Below are positions 5,283-6,665 of a DNA stretch of 6,665 nt, piece after piece (position 1 is the stretch's first letter; each line of letters opens with the position of its first letter). Location: contig JAJDBO010000198.1 of assembly GCA_029261305.1 (NCBI GenBank), positions 1 to 6,665 of the forward strand, read 5' to 3'. Source of the DNA: Nitrospirales bacterium (GTDB lineage: Bacteria; Nitrospirota; Nitrospiria; Nitrospirales; UBA8639). The notes beneath the pieces were generated by a model, which was given only the letters and a program-made list of their open reading frames with translations, was not told the DNA's origin and ran no database searches. Position numbers and translations under genes: made by a program.

Positions 5283-6665
5283 GTGAACATTCGGAGTGTA
5301 ACTCAAGCGCACACTACGGGGTTGAAGCAGAAAATTGGCTTGTTTGTGGCTCCGGCATTGGCCGGGGTGATTTATCTCCTTCCCTTTCCCAACCTTCCCC
5401 ACAACGCCCACTTATTAGCTGCGATTCTTACCTGGGTTGTGGTGTCGTGGATAACTGAAGCTATTCCTTTGGCCATGACTTCGTTATTGGGGGCGACGTT
5501 TTGTGTGGTTGGCGGACTCGGATCGATCAAAGGGGTTTTTTCTGCCTTTGCGCATCCGATTATTTTTCTTTTCATCGGTAGTTTCTTTTTGGCCGAAGCC
5601 TTTGTCGTGCATAAAGTTGATCACCGTTTTGCCGGGTGGATACTGTCGCTAACATGGGTGAAGGCCAAACCGACAAGAATTTTTCTTGCCATGGCTGCTG
5701 CGACGGCTCTGTTATCTATGTGGATCAGTAACACGGCTGCGGTTGCGATCATGGTTCCCATGGCCCTGGGTATTCTTTCTACTCTTCGTTCAGGAAATAC
5801 CCCATTGCCCTATGAGTCAGGTGTGATGCTCATGTTGGCTTACGGGGCCGCTGCCGGTGGCATTGCGACGATGATCGGGACACCTCCCAATTTGATTGGC
5901 GTGGGGTTGCTGTCTCAGCAGGCGGGTATAACACTGTCGTTTTTTGAATGGTTTTCTATTGGACTGCCCATTACCTGCGTGATGTTTCTGTTCATTTATG
6001 GCGTGTTAAAGTGGCTGCATTCCCCCCCGCCTGCGTTTTCCGGGATTTCCGGGCATCATCTTACCTTGCAAACAGTGGAGGAACCCTGGACCTCAGGTCA
6101 AAAAAATACTTGCTTGGCATTGGGACTAGCCATTGGAGCCTGGATCGTCCCTGGCCTCTTGGCCGTAGTGTTGGGGCGAGATGCTGAAATAGTGGTCTGG
6201 CTTAATGCACGATTTCCTAAAGAACTGGTTCCCGTCATGGCTTCTGGGTTGTTGTTTGTTTTACCGATTAATTTTAAATCCGCAGAATTTACCCTGACTT
6301 GGGGCCAAGCGAAAAATATTAATTGGGGAACGATTCTGTTATTTGGAGGCGGGTTGGCCTTTGGGCATTTGATGGTGGAAACTGGTCTGGCCAAAATTAT
6401 TGGGCATGGGCTTGTCACGGTGTTTGGAGGCGAGACCCTATGGAGTTTAACAGCTGTGGCCATTGGTGCGGCCTTGGTGTTAACGGAGATTGCCTCCAAT
6501 ACCGCTTCTGCGAGTATGCTGGTGCCGGTGGTCATCGCGATTGCTCAAGCGGCTGGGGTGTCCCCTGTTCCACCAACCATGGGAGTGTGTTTGGCTGCCA
6601 GTTTGGCCTTTGTGTTGCCGGTTTCGACTCCTCCCAATGCGATTGTGTATGGAACGGGATTAGTC
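5283..6665 (+). CDS. DASS/SLC13-family anion symporter (sodium:dicarboxylate/sulfate type), 3' end cut by window edge
   Basis: The frame is open for 461 codons from the GTG at 5283 to the window end; an upstream in-frame TAG (5232-5234) bounds it. It encodes a very hydrophobic inner-membrane protein with roughly ten or more membrane segments. The family's two inverted-repeat hairpin motifs are both present: MWISNTAAVAIMVP (146-159) with GTPPNLIG (199-206), and TEIASNTASASMLVP (401-415) with STPPNAIVYGTG (448-459). In characterised members such as VcINDY the SNT motifs form the sodium and carboxylate sites. The segment ASLAFVLPVSTPPNAIV (439-455) fits the classical sodium:sulfate symporter signature as I recall it. 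A hydrophilic loop (about 243-275) leads into EEPWT at 266-270, common in the family. Likely role: sodium-coupled uptake of dicarboxylates or a related divalent anion; the substrate cannot be told from sequence. Perhaps 30-50 C-terminal residues are missing. The start may instead be TTG 5322, giving a protein 13 residues shorter. It is transcribed divergently from rfaE2, with no evident functional link. Confidence 0.92.
   Translation, partial: MNIRSVTQAHTTGLKQKIGLFVAPALAGVIYLLPFPNLPHNAHLLAAILTWVVVSWITEAIPLAMTSLLGATFCVVGGLGSIKGVFSAFAHPIIFLFIGSFFLAEAFVVHKVDHRFAGWILSLTWVKAKPTRIFLAMAAATALLSMWISNTAAVAIMVPMALGILSTLRSGNTPLPYESGVMLMLAYGAAAGGIATMIGTPPNLIGVGLLSQQAGITLSFFEWFSIGLPITCVMFLFIYGVLKWLHSPPPAFSGISGHHLTLQTVEEPWTSGQKNTCLALGLAIGAWIVPGLLAVVLGRDAEIVVWLNARFPKELVPVMASGLLFVLPINFKSAEFTLTWGQAKNINWGTILLFGGGLAFGHLMVETGLAKIIGHGLVTVFGGETLWSLTAVAIGAALVLTEIASNTASASMLVPVVIAIAQAAGVSPVPPTMGVCLAASLAFVLPVSTPPNAIVYGTGLV

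Noticed and set aside
5181..5458. 76- and 78-codon frames crossing the divergent spacer
   Set aside because: Both overlap the true transporter N-terminus in other frames and show no domain or ribosome binding site.
6098..6535. 145-codon open frame on the minus strand inside the transporter
   Set aside because: It lies wholly antisense to the SNT-bearing DASS coding sequence, shows no recognisable domain, and is explained by the base composition of the membrane-protein codons.
1..6665. Mobile element, CRISPR, phage or novel defence system
   Set aside because: No transposase, integrase, terminal repeats, direct-repeat array or unusual gene set is seen; all coding space belongs to four recognisable housekeeping-type genes.

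Overview
The window reads as an ordinary chromosomal segment of a Gram-negative bacterium. Three genes lie head to tail on the minus strand and one partial gene points away from them on the plus strand. A stand-alone ADP-heptose synthesis enzyme (lipopolysaccharide core) and a SurA-type periplasmic chaperone imply an outer membrane. Base composition looks close to balanced by eye. Gene content and protein style remind me of a Nitrospirota (Nitrospira-like) genome, but that is inference and no marker gene in the window settles it.

Minus strand, in transcription order. First is rfaE2 (5018 to 4434), the adenylyltransferase of the ADP-heptose pathway. After a 48-base gap comes mfd (4385 to 909), the complete transcription-repair coupling factor of 1158 residues. 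Its stop codon overlaps the start of a SurA-like peptidyl-prolyl isomerase in a TAATG junction (909 to 1). That gene keeps its signal peptide, SurA-type N-terminal region and parvulin domain but is cut by the left window edge. Spacing and overlap suggest one operon joining LPS-core precursor synthesis, repair of transcribed DNA and outer-membrane protein folding. The functions are not one pathway, so the grouping may only reflect co-expression.

Plus strand. From about 5283 to the right edge runs a DASS/SLC13-family (sodium:dicarboxylate or sulfate symporter type) membrane transporter. Both SNT substrate and sodium-site motifs are present, and only the last few dozen residues are missing.

The 264-base divergent spacer (5019-5282) is the only non-coding stretch of any size. 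It holds several short inverted repeats, four of them consecutive in what would be the rfaE2 leader, but no promoter I can call confidently.

I found no mobile element, CRISPR array, tRNA, rRNA or evident new system. The items worth a second look are modest: the structured rfaE2 leader, two substitutions in Mfd helicase motifs, a low-complexity tail on RfaE2, and a possible folded translation start at mfd.
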